This document shows, in pieces, positions 1 to 7,640 of a DNA stretch of 8,980 nt. Made by a program: the position numbers and the translations under genes. Positions within the stretch are counted from its first letter, which is position 1. Each line of letters opens with the position of its first letter. The notes under the pieces were generated by a model. The model ran no database searches and was not told the origin of the DNA. It was given only the letters and a program-made list of their open reading frames with translations. The DNA is from Desulfovibrio sp. UBA2564 (GTDB lineage: Bacteria; Desulfobacterota; Desulfovibrionia; Desulfovibrionales; Desulfovibrionaceae): NCBI GenBank assembly GCA_002340305.1, contig DDLU01000077.1:1-8980 (forward strand), written 5' to 3'.

Positions 1-2
1 AC

Positions 3-272
3 ACAAAATTTATTATGGCGGCCGCCGCCTGCTGCTTCTTCGAGGAAGGACGCGGCTGGTTTGAAGGCCGCTATGAAAAAAACTGGCGAATTAACAAAGT
101 AATGGTTCTGGAAACCAATGCAGTGGTCCTTGAAGCACTGCTGCACCGTCTGGATGGACCATTGGTACGGGTTTCCAAAGAACCCAGCTTCATCGATTTT
201 TACCTGCGTAAAGAACTGCCCATGAGCGATTATCCGCGCTGCCTCCCGGGCAGGGAAAGGGAGGACAAATGA
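3..272 (+). CDS. DUF3131 domain protein, C-terminal end (partial, 5' end outside window)
   Basis: The reading frame is open from the window edge, so the first internal ATG (position 15) is probably not the start. The visible 89 residues resemble the C-terminus of the next gene: a G-[WF]-x2-G-[RK]-Y segment is followed about a dozen residues later by LETNAVVLEALLHR, which matches LETNGLILEAAMYRR downstream. That makes this the tail of a second DUF3131-family protein, a family of unknown function found in exported proteins. It has about 40 residues after the shared block (LDGPLVRV to REREDK) that the neighbour lacks. Its TGA stop lies inside the ATGATG start of the next gene, which implies translational coupling. 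The assignment rests on this similarity to the neighbour; the N-terminal part, including any signal peptide, cannot be seen. Confidence 0.8.
   Translation, partial: TKFIMAAAACCFFEEGRGWFEGRYEKNWRINKVMVLETNAVVLEALLHRLDGPLVRVSKEPSFIDFYLRKELPMSDYPRCLPGREREDK
257..264 (+). promoter_or_regulatory. Ribosome binding site for the second DUF3131 gene
   Basis: A purine-rich AAGGGAGG lies 4 nt before the ATG at 269 and 7 nt before the ATG at 272. The spacing favours the second ATG of the doublet as the true start, although the first gives the usual ATGA overlap with the upstream stop codon. Confidence 0.6.
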
Positions 273-2158
273 TGTTTAAACCCTTGCGCGTAAGCTTATT
301 TGTGCTGCTCATGTTTACAGCTTCAGCTTTCCATCCTGCCCATGCTGCTTTTGACGGACTGGGGCAATTGGTTTCAAGCCCTACTTTCGCCGAAGCCGTG
401 GTGCTCTATAAAAATGGGAAATATGATCCTGCGGCTCTGCTGCTGGATGATCTGGCCCGCAACCTGCGCGGAATTTCCCCGGAAGTAAGCGGACTGGTTT
501 TCGTTATGGCTTCTCACGCAGCTGAAAATGCCGGGAATGCACGGGCCTACGAATCATGGGGCATGGCTACCGCCCGTTTCGCCCGTGCCGGGATGAGCTG
601 GCAGCAGGTCCGCTCCACTCTCGACCAACAACTCGAAATGGCAAGACTTGGTGCTTCCGGGCCTGCGGCGGTAGGTGCAGGGCAATCTCCCGGTTTTGCC
701 GGACCAGCGGTGAACCTGCCCCCGGAAGCGGGAAGACTTTCTACTGCGTGGAAACTTTTCGGACTGAAACATTACAAGCGTCCTTCTCCGGGCTTACGCC
801 GCGAAATGACAGCGGACCAAATCTGGAATGAAATGGATGGCGGCGCAGAAGCTCCGGTCACAGTTATCCCATACTCAGAGGGAGTCTGGGGCCAGCAGGA
901 GCCCGGCGCAATCAACGAACAGGACATTGTCGAAGGTCCACCGCCGCGTCGGACACCATCTGTCCCCGCGCACCTGCGAGATGTGCCCCACGATCACAGC
1001 GGTGCTGCCGCAGCAGCTTCCTATGCTGCTTCCACTCAAAGAAAAAAACCAACCGTCAGCGAACAATATTTGCGCTCTGCAAGGATTGCGTGGAAATATT
1101 TCCAGCGTAATTACCAGCCCGCGACCGGACTCTACAACGGTCTGGACCTGTACGCAGTGACTACAGTCTGGGAAATCGGAACATCACTGGCGGCCCTTAA
1201 TGCCGCCCATCATCTTGAAATCATCACTGATGCTGAATTCAAACAGCGGACCGGACTGATGCTCCAAACCTTATCCTCCATGGACCTTTATAACAATGAA
1301 CTGCCAAACAGGCTCTACCTTGCAAACTCAGCACGGATGGCCGGTGAAGACCAAAAGCCGACTTCCACGGGAATAGGCTGGAACGGCCCGGACATCGCCC
1401 GCCTGCTGCTCTGGCTCAAGAAAACAGCCGGCAAACACCCGGAATTCAAGCCTATCTGCGACAAAATATTCCTGCGTCTGCGCACAGAGCGGCTGGTTAA
1501 AGATGCCAATATCACCAGCCTGTCCGTCTATTTGAATAAAGAAAAGATTGAAAACGAGACTGGTTTCGGCCTGCCTTCCTATGCAGCGGAAGCACTTAAG
1601 CTGTGGGAACTTGATGCATGGAGGGTGCGTGACTACCGTCCGCAACTCGGCTCGAAATCGATATACGGTATCAATGTTCCGTTCAATAAATCAGGTCCCG
1701 CCATATCTTCCACACCTTTCACACTGCTGCTCATGGAATTCGGCAGGACTGATACAGAGCAGGACCGCATGATCCGCTCAATCTACGAAGTTCAAGCTGC
1801 ACGCTACCAGAAAACGGGAAAACTCACCGCTGCCGATGCCGGACGCATAGACCGCAGTCCATGGCGCGCGCAAAGCGCAATCATCACCTCCAGTGGCAAA
1901 AATGAATGGCAATGCCTCAGCCCGTATTCAGACAAACAACTTCCCCTTTTCTGGGCATCGACAGCCACAGCTTTCTGCTGGGACGCACTTTACAACACAG
2001 CCTACACCCGCAAACTGGTGCAGGAACTAACTCCCCTACACGACAAGAATAAAGGGTTCATGGCTGGGAAATACGATAACGGCGAGACGAATAAAGCTAT
2101 AACCCTCGAAACAAACGGTTTAATCCTTGAAGCCGCCATGTACAGGAGGAATCGATGA
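269..2158 (+). CDS. Exported DUF3131 domain-containing protein
   Basis: This 629-residue protein begins with a typical Sec signal peptide: a basic start, a hydrophobic core at about residues 8-20, and a probable cleavage site after AHA at residue 26. It is therefore periplasmic or surface-located. Residues 30-130 are helical with a TPR-like look (FAEAVVLYKNGKYDPAALLL). Residues 130-265 are low-complexity and rich in Pro, Gly and Ala, and look like a linker. Residues about 268-629 form the DUF3131 domain, recognised from AWKYFQRNYQPATGLYNG, TTVWEIGTSLAAL, a NELPNRLY motif and GIGWNGPDIARLLLWL. The family has no firmly established reaction; repeated helical pairs with conserved aromatic and acidic residues suggest a glycan-binding or glucoamylase-like helical toroid, which is inference. 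It sits between a paralogue and a solute-binding lipoprotein, with ATGA overlaps on both sides. The start could be 272 instead of 269. Confidence 0.85.
   Translation: MMFKPLRVSLFVLLMFTASAFHPAHAAFDGLGQLVSSPTFAEAVVLYKNGKYDPAALLLDDLARNLRGISPEVSGLVFVMASHAAENAGNARAYESWGMATARFARAGMSWQQVRSTLDQQLEMARLGASGPAAVGAGQSPGFAGPAVNLPPEAGRLSTAWKLFGLKHYKRPSPGLRREMTADQIWNEMDGGAEAPVTVIPYSEGVWGQQEPGAINEQDIVEGPPPRRTPSVPAHLRDVPHDHSGAAAAASYAASTQRKKPTVSEQYLRSARIAWKYFQRNYQPATGLYNGLDLYAVTTVWEIGTSLAALNAAHHLEIITDAEFKQRTGLMLQTLSSMDLYNNELPNRLYLANSARMAGEDQKPTSTGIGWNGPDIARLLLWLKKTAGKHPEFKPICDKIFLRLRTERLVKDANITSLSVYLNKEKIENETGFGLPSYAAEALKLWELDAWRVRDYRPQLGSKSIYGINVPFNKSGPAISSTPFTLLLMEFGRTDTEQDRMIRSIYEVQAARYQKTGKLTAADAGRIDRSPWRAQSAIITSSGKNEWQCLSPYSDKQLPLFWASTATAFCWDALYNTAYTRKLVQELTPLHDKNKGFMAGKYDNGETNKAITLETNGLILEAAMYRRNR
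2144..2150 (+). promoter_or_regulatory. Ribosome binding site for the solute-binding lipoprotein gene
   Basis: A near-perfect AGGAGGA ends 4 nt before the ATG at 2155 and lies inside the 3' end of the upstream gene. It fixes the lipoprotein start and supports coupled translation across the ATGA overlap. Confidence 0.75.
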
Positions 2159-3423
2159 AATACTGCCAATTATTCTTCATGTGTTTAATCATCATTTTCG
2201 CAGGCTGTGCCAAATCTCCCACGCCGGACAATCCCGTCATACTGACTGTTTACGGAGACGTGAACCGTGTTTTCGAGAAGAACGGAACCGATATCGGTTC
2301 TATCAATGATTTTATGGAAACGCACCCGGAAATAAAAGTGACGGTCATCCCTGAGTACAATGAATGGACCATTCGCGAAAAAGCCCTGCGCAGCATGCGC
2401 GATCCAGAAGCGGAACAATATGACATCATTGAAATGCCCGGAAGCTGGGCGGCATCATTTGCGCAGGAAGGCCTGCTCCTGCCCATCGGTAAGTGGTATA
2501 ACAAACTGCCCCGCCGGGAGAAAATGGATTTTCTGGAACCAGCTGTAATCGGCTACAAATGTGGTAAAGAGTTATACGGCCTGCCTGCTCTGATCGGGGT
2601 ACAATATCTTTACGGACGCAAAGACCTGCTCCCGGAATCAGGACTTCCCCAGACCTTGGAGGAACTGGTCTCCGCCACCCGCTACATTAAGAAAAAGCAT
2701 AATATTCAAGGGCTGATCTTCCCTTCCAAAGGACTCAATCTCTATAAATTTTACTACACCCTGCTCCAGATCGTACTGGACGGACAGGACGAGGAAGACC
2801 GCCTTGCCGCCCACATTGCCACCTACAAGGTATTCTCCATTCTAGTAAAAGAAAATCAGCCGGATTACGAAAGGTTTGACCATGTTGTAGCCGAAGGAGA
2901 ATTCCGGTCCGGGCGTTCAGGCATGTCCATTAACGGCAACTACGTCTGGTATCTGCTCAGTCTTTCCAAGGAAGTCGGTTTTCCGGTTCGCCCCCAGCAT
3001 GTGACTGTCGGCTTTCTGCCCATGCTGGGGCATGAGGCACACCGCGTCAATCACATCTGGACCCGTGGCTACGCCATCAACAAACGCACCAAACATCCAA
3101 GAGAAGCTCTTGAACTGCTGCATCACCTGACCTCGGAACGGGCGGATTTCATGCGCCTCAAAAACAAATACATCCTCCCTGCACGCAAATCCGCCGAACA
3201 ATACGGGGAGGATCTGCCAGGAATGGCACCGGAACCTGCACGCGCCCTCTATGCCCGCAGTAAAGGCGATCCCGGCGCACTTGAACTGAACGAGTCTCCT
3301 GACAACTGGTACAAAACCGCCAGCAGAATGCTCAACCTGATCAAAGAAGCACTCAAAACAGATATGGAAACATTAAATTTTGCGCGTAAAATGCTGGAAA
3401 TTGAGAAAGGCATTACTGATTAA
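2155..3423 (+). CDS. Extracellular solute-binding lipoprotein (family 1, sugar-binding type)
   Basis: This 422-residue protein has a lipoprotein signal: a hydrophobic stretch followed by lipobox FAGC with the acylated cysteine at residue 18. Alanine, not aspartate, follows the cysteine, consistent with outer-membrane sorting, although this rule is less certain outside enterics. The mature part fits the periplasmic binding fold of ABC sugar uptake systems. An early strand PVILTVYGDVN is followed by KVTVIPEYNEWTIREKAL and YDIIEMPGSWAASFAQEGLLLPI, then a late RGYAINKRTKHPREALELLHHLTS block (about 304-327), which is the usual C-lobe signature. No permease or ATPase gene lies beside it. It is embedded between DUF3131 genes and a glycosyltransferase, so it may bind a glycan for the surface system rather than serve import. 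The ligand cannot be read from the sequence. The start overlaps the upstream stop by 4 bp. Confidence 0.85.
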   Translation: MKYCQLFFMCLIIIFAGCAKSPTPDNPVILTVYGDVNRVFEKNGTDIGSINDFMETHPEIKVTVIPEYNEWTIREKALRSMRDPEAEQYDIIEMPGSWAASFAQEGLLLPIGKWYNKLPRREKMDFLEPAVIGYKCGKELYGLPALIGVQYLYGRKDLLPESGLPQTLEELVSATRYIKKKHNIQGLIFPSKGLNLYKFYYTLLQIVLDGQDEEDRLAAHIATYKVFSILVKENQPDYERFDHVVAEGEFRSGRSGMSINGNYVWYLLSLSKEVGFPVRPQHVTVGFLPMLGHEAHRVNHIWTRGYAINKRTKHPREALELLHHLTSERADFMRLKNKYILPARKSAEQYGEDLPGMAPEPARALYARSKGDPGALELNESPDNWYKTASRMLNLIKEALKTDMETLNFARKMLEIEKGITD

Positions 3424-3442
3424 AAACGTCTAATCAAACGTA

Positions 3443-3475
3443 GTGGCGAAGCCCTAGCAAAAGTTTTAGGGCCAC
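3443..3475 (+). other. Hairpin in the lipoprotein-glycosyltransferase gap
   Basis: GCCCTA (3451-3456) pairs with TAGGGC (3467-3472), and GTG at 3443-3445 can add pairs with CAC at 3473-3475 across a small bulge. There is no T-run afterwards, so it does not look like an intrinsic terminator. It ends one base before the GGAGG of the next gene (3477-3481), so it could affect translation or mRNA processing between the two genes. Confidence 0.45.
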
Positions 3476-3476
3476 C

Positions 3477-3481
3477 GGAGG
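3477..3481 (+). promoter_or_regulatory. Ribosome binding site for the glycosyltransferase gene
   Basis: GGAGG stands 6 nt before the ATG at 3488. It supports this start and lies immediately after the hairpin, so its accessibility may depend on that fold. Confidence 0.7.
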
Positions 3482-3487
3482 CATCAC

Positions 3488-6112
3488 ATGTCACAAGACT
3501 CGAAATACGACTACTCCTTATGGGCTATCCTGTTATTGGCTACGGTTCTGCGTGTTTACGGAATCGCTGACGAAAGCTTGTGGATCGACGAAGGTCAGAC
3601 CGTTGCCTATGCCACCAAGAGCTTTGCCGAGATCGTTAAATATTGTGCCCGTGATGTGCATCCGCCTCTTTATCTTTTCATCATGCATATCTGGACCGAA
3701 ATTTTCGGTATCTCGGAAACTGCACTGCGTATGGTCTCTGCTATCTTCGGGGTGCTGGCAGTCCACCTGACATATAAAATAGGCATGCGGCTGATGAACC
3801 GTAACGGAGCATTGCTCGGTGCCTTGTTCATGGCCATTTCCTACATGGGCATCAACTTCTCGCAGGAAGCCAGAAGCTACACCATGCTGCTTTGTGCCAT
3901 ACTTATGGCCTGCCACGGACTACTCAAATTCATCGAAAAACAGGACAAGCCCAACTTTGCCTACTATGCCTCCGCCGTGGCTTTAATGCTCTATATCCAT
4001 ACCTTTACCGTGTTCATCATCCTCTTCCATCAAATCTATTACATCGTGGATTGGACAGGCAGACGCGGTGAACATTTCAAACGTTTTGTAAATTGGGTGG
4101 GCGTTAATGTCGGCGCACTGGTGATATTCAGCCCGTGGATGCATTTTCTACTTAGACAGGTACTGGCGAAACTCGGCGGAGAAGGCCCCGGTTCATGGGT
4201 TATGGTCCCGGACCATATCACCGCTTGGCGTACTTTTATCCAACTGGCCGGCGGCTTATTGCCACTGGTCGTTGCGGCTTTGGTTCTGATCGCATTTGTG
4301 CTGATTAAATCAATTCCGGCATTACGCGCAAAATTCAGTGCTTCGCTCGAAATACCTCAGGAAACCCGCAGCGCGCTTTTCCTCTCGCTTTGGTTCCTTT
4401 GCGCCGTATTTACACCTTTCGCTGTCTCACTGATCCTTTCGCCAATTTATGTGGAACGCTATGCGATTCAATTTCTGCCCGGATTCTGCATGTTTCTGGG
4501 AATGATCATGTCCGGCTTTGCGCCACTCTTCCTGCGCTCTGCGGCAATAGGCATGTTTCTAGCTGCCACAGCGCATAGTTTATGGCTTTACTATTCCACT
4601 TACGATAAAGAACAATGGCGCGAGGTAGCCCAGTTCATCGCGGAAAGAATCAAATCCGGCGAAGCCGTGGTACTCAGCGCACCATGGATTTACGAACCAT
4701 TCACCTACTACCTGCCGGACGACGGTGATCCCAAAATTATTCAAGCCTTCAGCCATGTTGATCTACGCGGTGAAACAGATAAATACGATACAATCTGGCT
4801 GGTGCAGGCCCATGAGTTCTTTTCCGATCCCGGTGGCGATGTCCCTGCACTTCTTTCTGAAAACAGGCTCGTCAAACAGCATGTTGATTTCAAAGAAGGC
4901 GTAGATATCAACCCGATTCTGGTTCATTTCCAATCCATCCGGGCAACCAAATATGATGCTGGTCGTATGCAGGACTACCTGCGCGAAGGGGATGATGGAA
5001 TCAAAGCGGACACCGCAACAGCTTTAGCCTCCGGCCTCTCGAACGGCCTGATTCTTGAGCGCGAAAAGGTCGAGCAAACAGGAACATATTCATTCAAAAC
5101 AGCATCAGATTCTAAACTCCGCTACAGGTTTGCAGAAAAAAGCAAAGTAGGCGAAGGTGCTATTTCATTTCGCATCAAACCAGAATGGAAAGATGAAAAA
5201 ATTAAACGCATGCTGCTAATGGCAAAAGGCCCTAAATGGGACAAAGGGTCCGTATTTCTGGAACAAACCCCGGAAGGTCAACTGCAAGCCATCTTCTTTA
5301 CTGACGGCTACAGCGGCATGGTACAAGGTCCGCCCATTGAGCTTTCCAAGCAATGGCATACTGTAAGTATTATCTGGGAACGAAAGAAAGCAGCAATTGA
5401 TGTGGATGGTAAGCAGTACGCTGTTTCCGGTTTACCGAAACCGTTCCAGCCGGATTTCAAAACACTGCACTTAGGCGCGGATCATCAAAATAAATTCCCG
5501 GCTCCGGGACAGTACGATGACTTGATGATCTTCCAAGCCCCGTTCACCGAAACGGCATCCACCGCGCTGCATAAAAACGGCAAAGGCAACCCTGCCTATT
5601 GGTACGATCTCGATCTGGCCGGTCGCCGGACTGCTGACATGGATGGAAAAGGCTTTGCATCCGGCAAAGATCAATTCTTCACTGCCGTCACCCCGGAAAG
5701 CAAATCTTCCGGTCCGATCTCAGGAGAACTATCATTCAGTTTCATCCCGGACTGGTCAGCCGGAGACGAAACACAACGCATGCTGTTGGCCTTTAACGGA
5801 CAAAGCTGGAATATCGGTTCCATGTATCTGGAAAAGACCCCACAGGATTTCCTGCAACTGATCCGCTGGGAAAAAGGAAAACCTTCCGCCATCATCGGTC
5901 AGGAGATCAAAGACTGGAAGCAGGGAAATGAGCACAAAATATTCCTCTCATGGAATCCCGGCGGCATAAAGCTGAGCGTAGATGGCAAAGAACACAACAG
6001 CAAATGCGACCCCATATCAAAATCGACATTCAACTCCCTGAATTTCGGTAATGATAAAGGTGGGAATCTGCCTGCTGAGGGTGAATTTGTGGATGTAGAG
6101 TATCGGAGATAG
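3488..6112 (+). CDS. GT39/ArnT-like membrane glycosyltransferase with two C-terminal LamG-like domains
   Basis: This is an 874-residue inner-membrane protein. Residues 1 to about 370 contain roughly ten hydrophobic helices of a GT-C-fold transferase. The first periplasmic loop has the family's acidic pair in LWIDEGQTVAYA (Asp34-Glu35) and DVHPPLYLF (His58-Pro59-Pro60), followed by NFSQEARSY (124-131). Known relatives (ArnT, PMT-like GT39) move a sugar from a polyprenyl-phosphate carrier to an acceptor on the outer face of the inner membrane. Residues about 371-500 form a soluble domain, and residues about 540-686 and 745-874 are two similar LamG/concanavalin-A-like modules. The repeats share RMLL, GS[VM][FY]LE.TP followed by LQ, and VDGK. 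Plain ArnT-type enzymes are about 550 residues, so the lectin-like tail is an addition that probably binds glycan in the periplasm. Donor and acceptor are unknown. The gene probably belongs to the upstream operon. Confidence 0.85.
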   Translation: MSQDSKYDYSLWAILLLATVLRVYGIADESLWIDEGQTVAYATKSFAEIVKYCARDVHPPLYLFIMHIWTEIFGISETALRMVSAIFGVLAVHLTYKIGMRLMNRNGALLGALFMAISYMGINFSQEARSYTMLLCAILMACHGLLKFIEKQDKPNFAYYASAVALMLYIHTFTVFIILFHQIYYIVDWTGRRGEHFKRFVNWVGVNVGALVIFSPWMHFLLRQVLAKLGGEGPGSWVMVPDHITAWRTFIQLAGGLLPLVVAALVLIAFVLIKSIPALRAKFSASLEIPQETRSALFLSLWFLCAVFTPFAVSLILSPIYVERYAIQFLPGFCMFLGMIMSGFAPLFLRSAAIGMFLAATAHSLWLYYSTYDKEQWREVAQFIAERIKSGEAVVLSAPWIYEPFTYYLPDDGDPKIIQAFSHVDLRGETDKYDTIWLVQAHEFFSDPGGDVPALLSENRLVKQHVDFKEGVDINPILVHFQSIRATKYDAGRMQDYLREGDDGIKADTATALASGLSNGLILEREKVEQTGTYSFKTASDSKLRYRFAEKSKVGEGAISFRIKPEWKDEKIKRMLLMAKGPKWDKGSVFLEQTPEGQLQAIFFTDGYSGMVQGPPIELSKQWHTVSIIWERKKAAIDVDGKQYAVSGLPKPFQPDFKTLHLGADHQNKFPAPGQYDDLMIFQAPFTETASTALHKNGKGNPAYWYDLDLAGRRTADMDGKGFASGKDQFFTAVTPESKSSGPISGELSFSFIPDWSAGDETQRMLLAFNGQSWNIGSMYLEKTPQDFLQLIRWEKGKPSAIIGQEIKDWKQGNEHKIFLSWNPGGIKLSVDGKEHNSKCDPISKSTFNSLNFGNDKGGNLPAEGEFVDVEYRR
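5105..5545 (+). repeat. First LamG-like module of the glycosyltransferase (internal protein repeat)
   Basis: It encodes residues about 540-686. It is recognised by the beta-rich pattern AISFRIKPEW, RMLLMAKGPKWDKGSVFLE, QWHTVSIIWE, AIDVDGK and a closing YDDLMIFQAPF. This order matches the second module downstream and is typical of concanavalin-A-like LamG sandwiches. Boundaries are approximate. Confidence 0.65.
5720..6109 (+). repeat. Second LamG-like module of the glycosyltransferase (internal protein repeat)
   Basis: It encodes residues about 745-874. The same elements recur in the same order as in the first module: ELSFSFIPDW, RMLLAFNGQSWNIGSMYLE, KTP, HKIFLSWN, LSVDGKEH, ending in EGEFVDVEY. 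It is diverged at the sequence level, which indicates an old duplication. The protein ends almost directly after the module. Confidence 0.65.
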
Positions 6113-6116
6113 CCCC

Positions 6117-7583
6117 TTATTTCATCAGAGCCTCACGTTCCTCAGGAAGATCAGCGTATTTAATCGCTATTTGCCTGAACTCTTCATTGAGCTCCAGAAA
6201 CACGTCCACTAAATACGGATCAAAATGGGTACCGCTATCTTTTTTGATGATATCAACAGCTTTGGTGTGGGTAAAAGGCGGCTTGTAGACTCGCTTGCTG
6301 ATCAATGCATCATAAACATCAGCAATAGCCATGAGCCTGCCGGACAAAGGGATATCCTCTCCCTTGAGGCCCTGCGGATAGCCGGACCCATCCCATTTCT
6401 CGTGGTGGGTGTAGGCGATTTCCATGGCAAATTGTAAAAAAGACGTACTGCCAAGATTCTTTGTCGCTTTAGAGAGGGTATCCCGGCCATAAATGGGATG
6501 GCTCTTCATTTCTGTGAACTCTTCATCAGTAAGTTTACCGGGCTTCAGCAAAATATGGTCAGGAACCCCCACTTTACCGATATCGTGCAACGGAGCAGAT
6601 TGATAAATAAGGCTGATTTTCCGGTCATCCATCATCTCACCGTATTTGGGGCAATTGCGTAAGTGCTCCGCCATCAAACGGACATAGTTCATTGTACGCC
6701 TGATGTGCCCGCCTGTTTCCGGGTCACGATACTCTGCAAGGGTTGCGAGGCTCTCGATTGTTACAGCCTGCGTAAGCTCAATCTCTTTAGTTCTGGCACG
6801 CAGGTTCTCGATCATCCGGTTGGTATAGACAGCCATTTCGCCAAATTCACCCATGGTGCTGACCGGGACAAAAGCATCGAGCTGCCCCCCTGCCACCTTC
6901 CGCAGGGCCTTATTCTCATTGCCGAACAAGATCCTGAGATTGCGGGAATAAGAAATTATGAGATTGATGATATGCGCTAGATAAACGGTCATGACATACC
7001 CGATATCTTTAAGAATAGAGCCCACTCCATTATCAGTGACAACGCCTACATTTTGCTTCAACCAGTTAAGATCATGGCTCATCACCAAAAACAGTACGAA
7101 GGTAATCGAAAAACTGAAAAAAACCGCCCCGAGTGCCATTTTATGCGTCAACGGGAAATAATCTTCATCAATAGACATCTCATCCATGCTGTTACGGAAA
7201 TGAGTATCAATAATGCGCTCGCGCTCAAGCGCAAGGTCTGCAGCAGCAAACATTCCCAGCGTAAAAGTCCCTAATACGATTTTAGCCCCACTAACCGCAG
7301 GGAAATCGTAATAAAAATAATGATAAGCGAACGCGGCGAACCCCAAAATAACATACACTGAAAATTCTGTATAAAATTGAAGGCGTACCTGCCTTGCAAA
7401 ATTTTTTTTAAAAACAAATTTTTCAAGAACACAAAATCTTACAGCATAGCCTACGCCAAAGAATAAACTTAATTGTACAAACAAACTTAAAATATCTAGA
7501 CTTGCAAGATAAGGACAGACTCTTCCACCATATATCGTCAGAATTATCACTGTGGTGATATAGTGTAACAATCCCCTCATCAT
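6117..7583 (-). CDS. Membrane-bound HD-GYP cyclic di-GMP phosphodiesterase with HAMP-like linker
   Basis: This 488-residue protein has six predicted membrane helices (about residues 8-26, 30-50, 72-91, 99-117, 149-168, 189-211), then a HAMP-like coiled segment (212-268), then an HD-GYP domain (about 275-475). HD-GYP enzymes hydrolyse cyclic di-GMP. The catalytic set looks intact: DPETGGH (Glu289, His293), LHDIGK (His333, Asp334, Lys337), HPIYG (His362), HHEKWDGSGYP (His393, His394, with GYP at 401-403) and DVYDAL (Asp422). The Glu four residues before His293 matches the third-metal ligand position known in trinuclear PmGH. The membrane part matches no sensor domain that I recognise. Two ATGs stand in tandem (7583 and 7580). 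GGAGG at 7586-7590 is only 2 nt from the first and 5 nt from the second, so 7580 is the likelier start. Its 3' end faces the glycosyltransferase across 4 bp. Confidence 0.9.
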   Translation of the reverse strand: MMRGLLHYITTVIILTIYGGRVCPYLASLDILSLFVQLSLFFGVGYAVRFCVLEKFVFKKNFARQVRLQFYTEFSVYVILGFAAFAYHYFYYDFPAVSGAKIVLGTFTLGMFAAADLALERERIIDTHFRNSMDEMSIDEDYFPLTHKMALGAVFFSFSITFVLFLVMSHDLNWLKQNVGVVTDNGVGSILKDIGYVMTVYLAHIINLIISYSRNLRILFGNENKALRKVAGGQLDAFVPVSTMGEFGEMAVYTNRMIENLRARTKEIELTQAVTIESLATLAEYRDPETGGHIRRTMNYVRLMAEHLRNCPKYGEMMDDRKISLIYQSAPLHDIGKVGVPDHILLKPGKLTDEEFTEMKSHPIYGRDTLSKATKNLGSTSFLQFAMEIAYTHHEKWDGSGYPQGLKGEDIPLSGRLMAIADVYDALISKRVYKPPFTHTKAVDIIKKDSGTHFDPYLVDVFLELNEEFRQIAIKYADLPEEREALMK

Positions 7584-7585
7584 AA

Positions 7586-7590
7586 CCTCC
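7586..7590 (-). promoter_or_regulatory. Ribosome binding site for the HD-GYP gene
   Basis: GGAGG on the minus strand is 2 nt from the first ATG (7583-7581) and 5 nt from the second (7580-7578). The spacing favours translation from the second ATG, giving 487 residues. Confidence 0.65.
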
Positions 7591-7640
7591 GAATATTTTG
7601 AATAAATTAATAAACATCAAAAGACTATTGTGCAGCGGGC

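Noticed and set aside
554..1645. Several long open frames on both strands inside the second DUF3131 gene
   Set aside because: They overlap a gene with a clear signal peptide, ribosome binding site and family motifs. They have no credible starts and no recognisable domains, so they are by-products of its codon composition.
3533..3916. 127-codon minus-strand open frame within the glycosyltransferase
   Set aside because: It lies opposite the catalytic region carrying the DE and HPP motifs, and its translation is rich in His, Cys and Gln without any domain pattern. It is a shadow frame.
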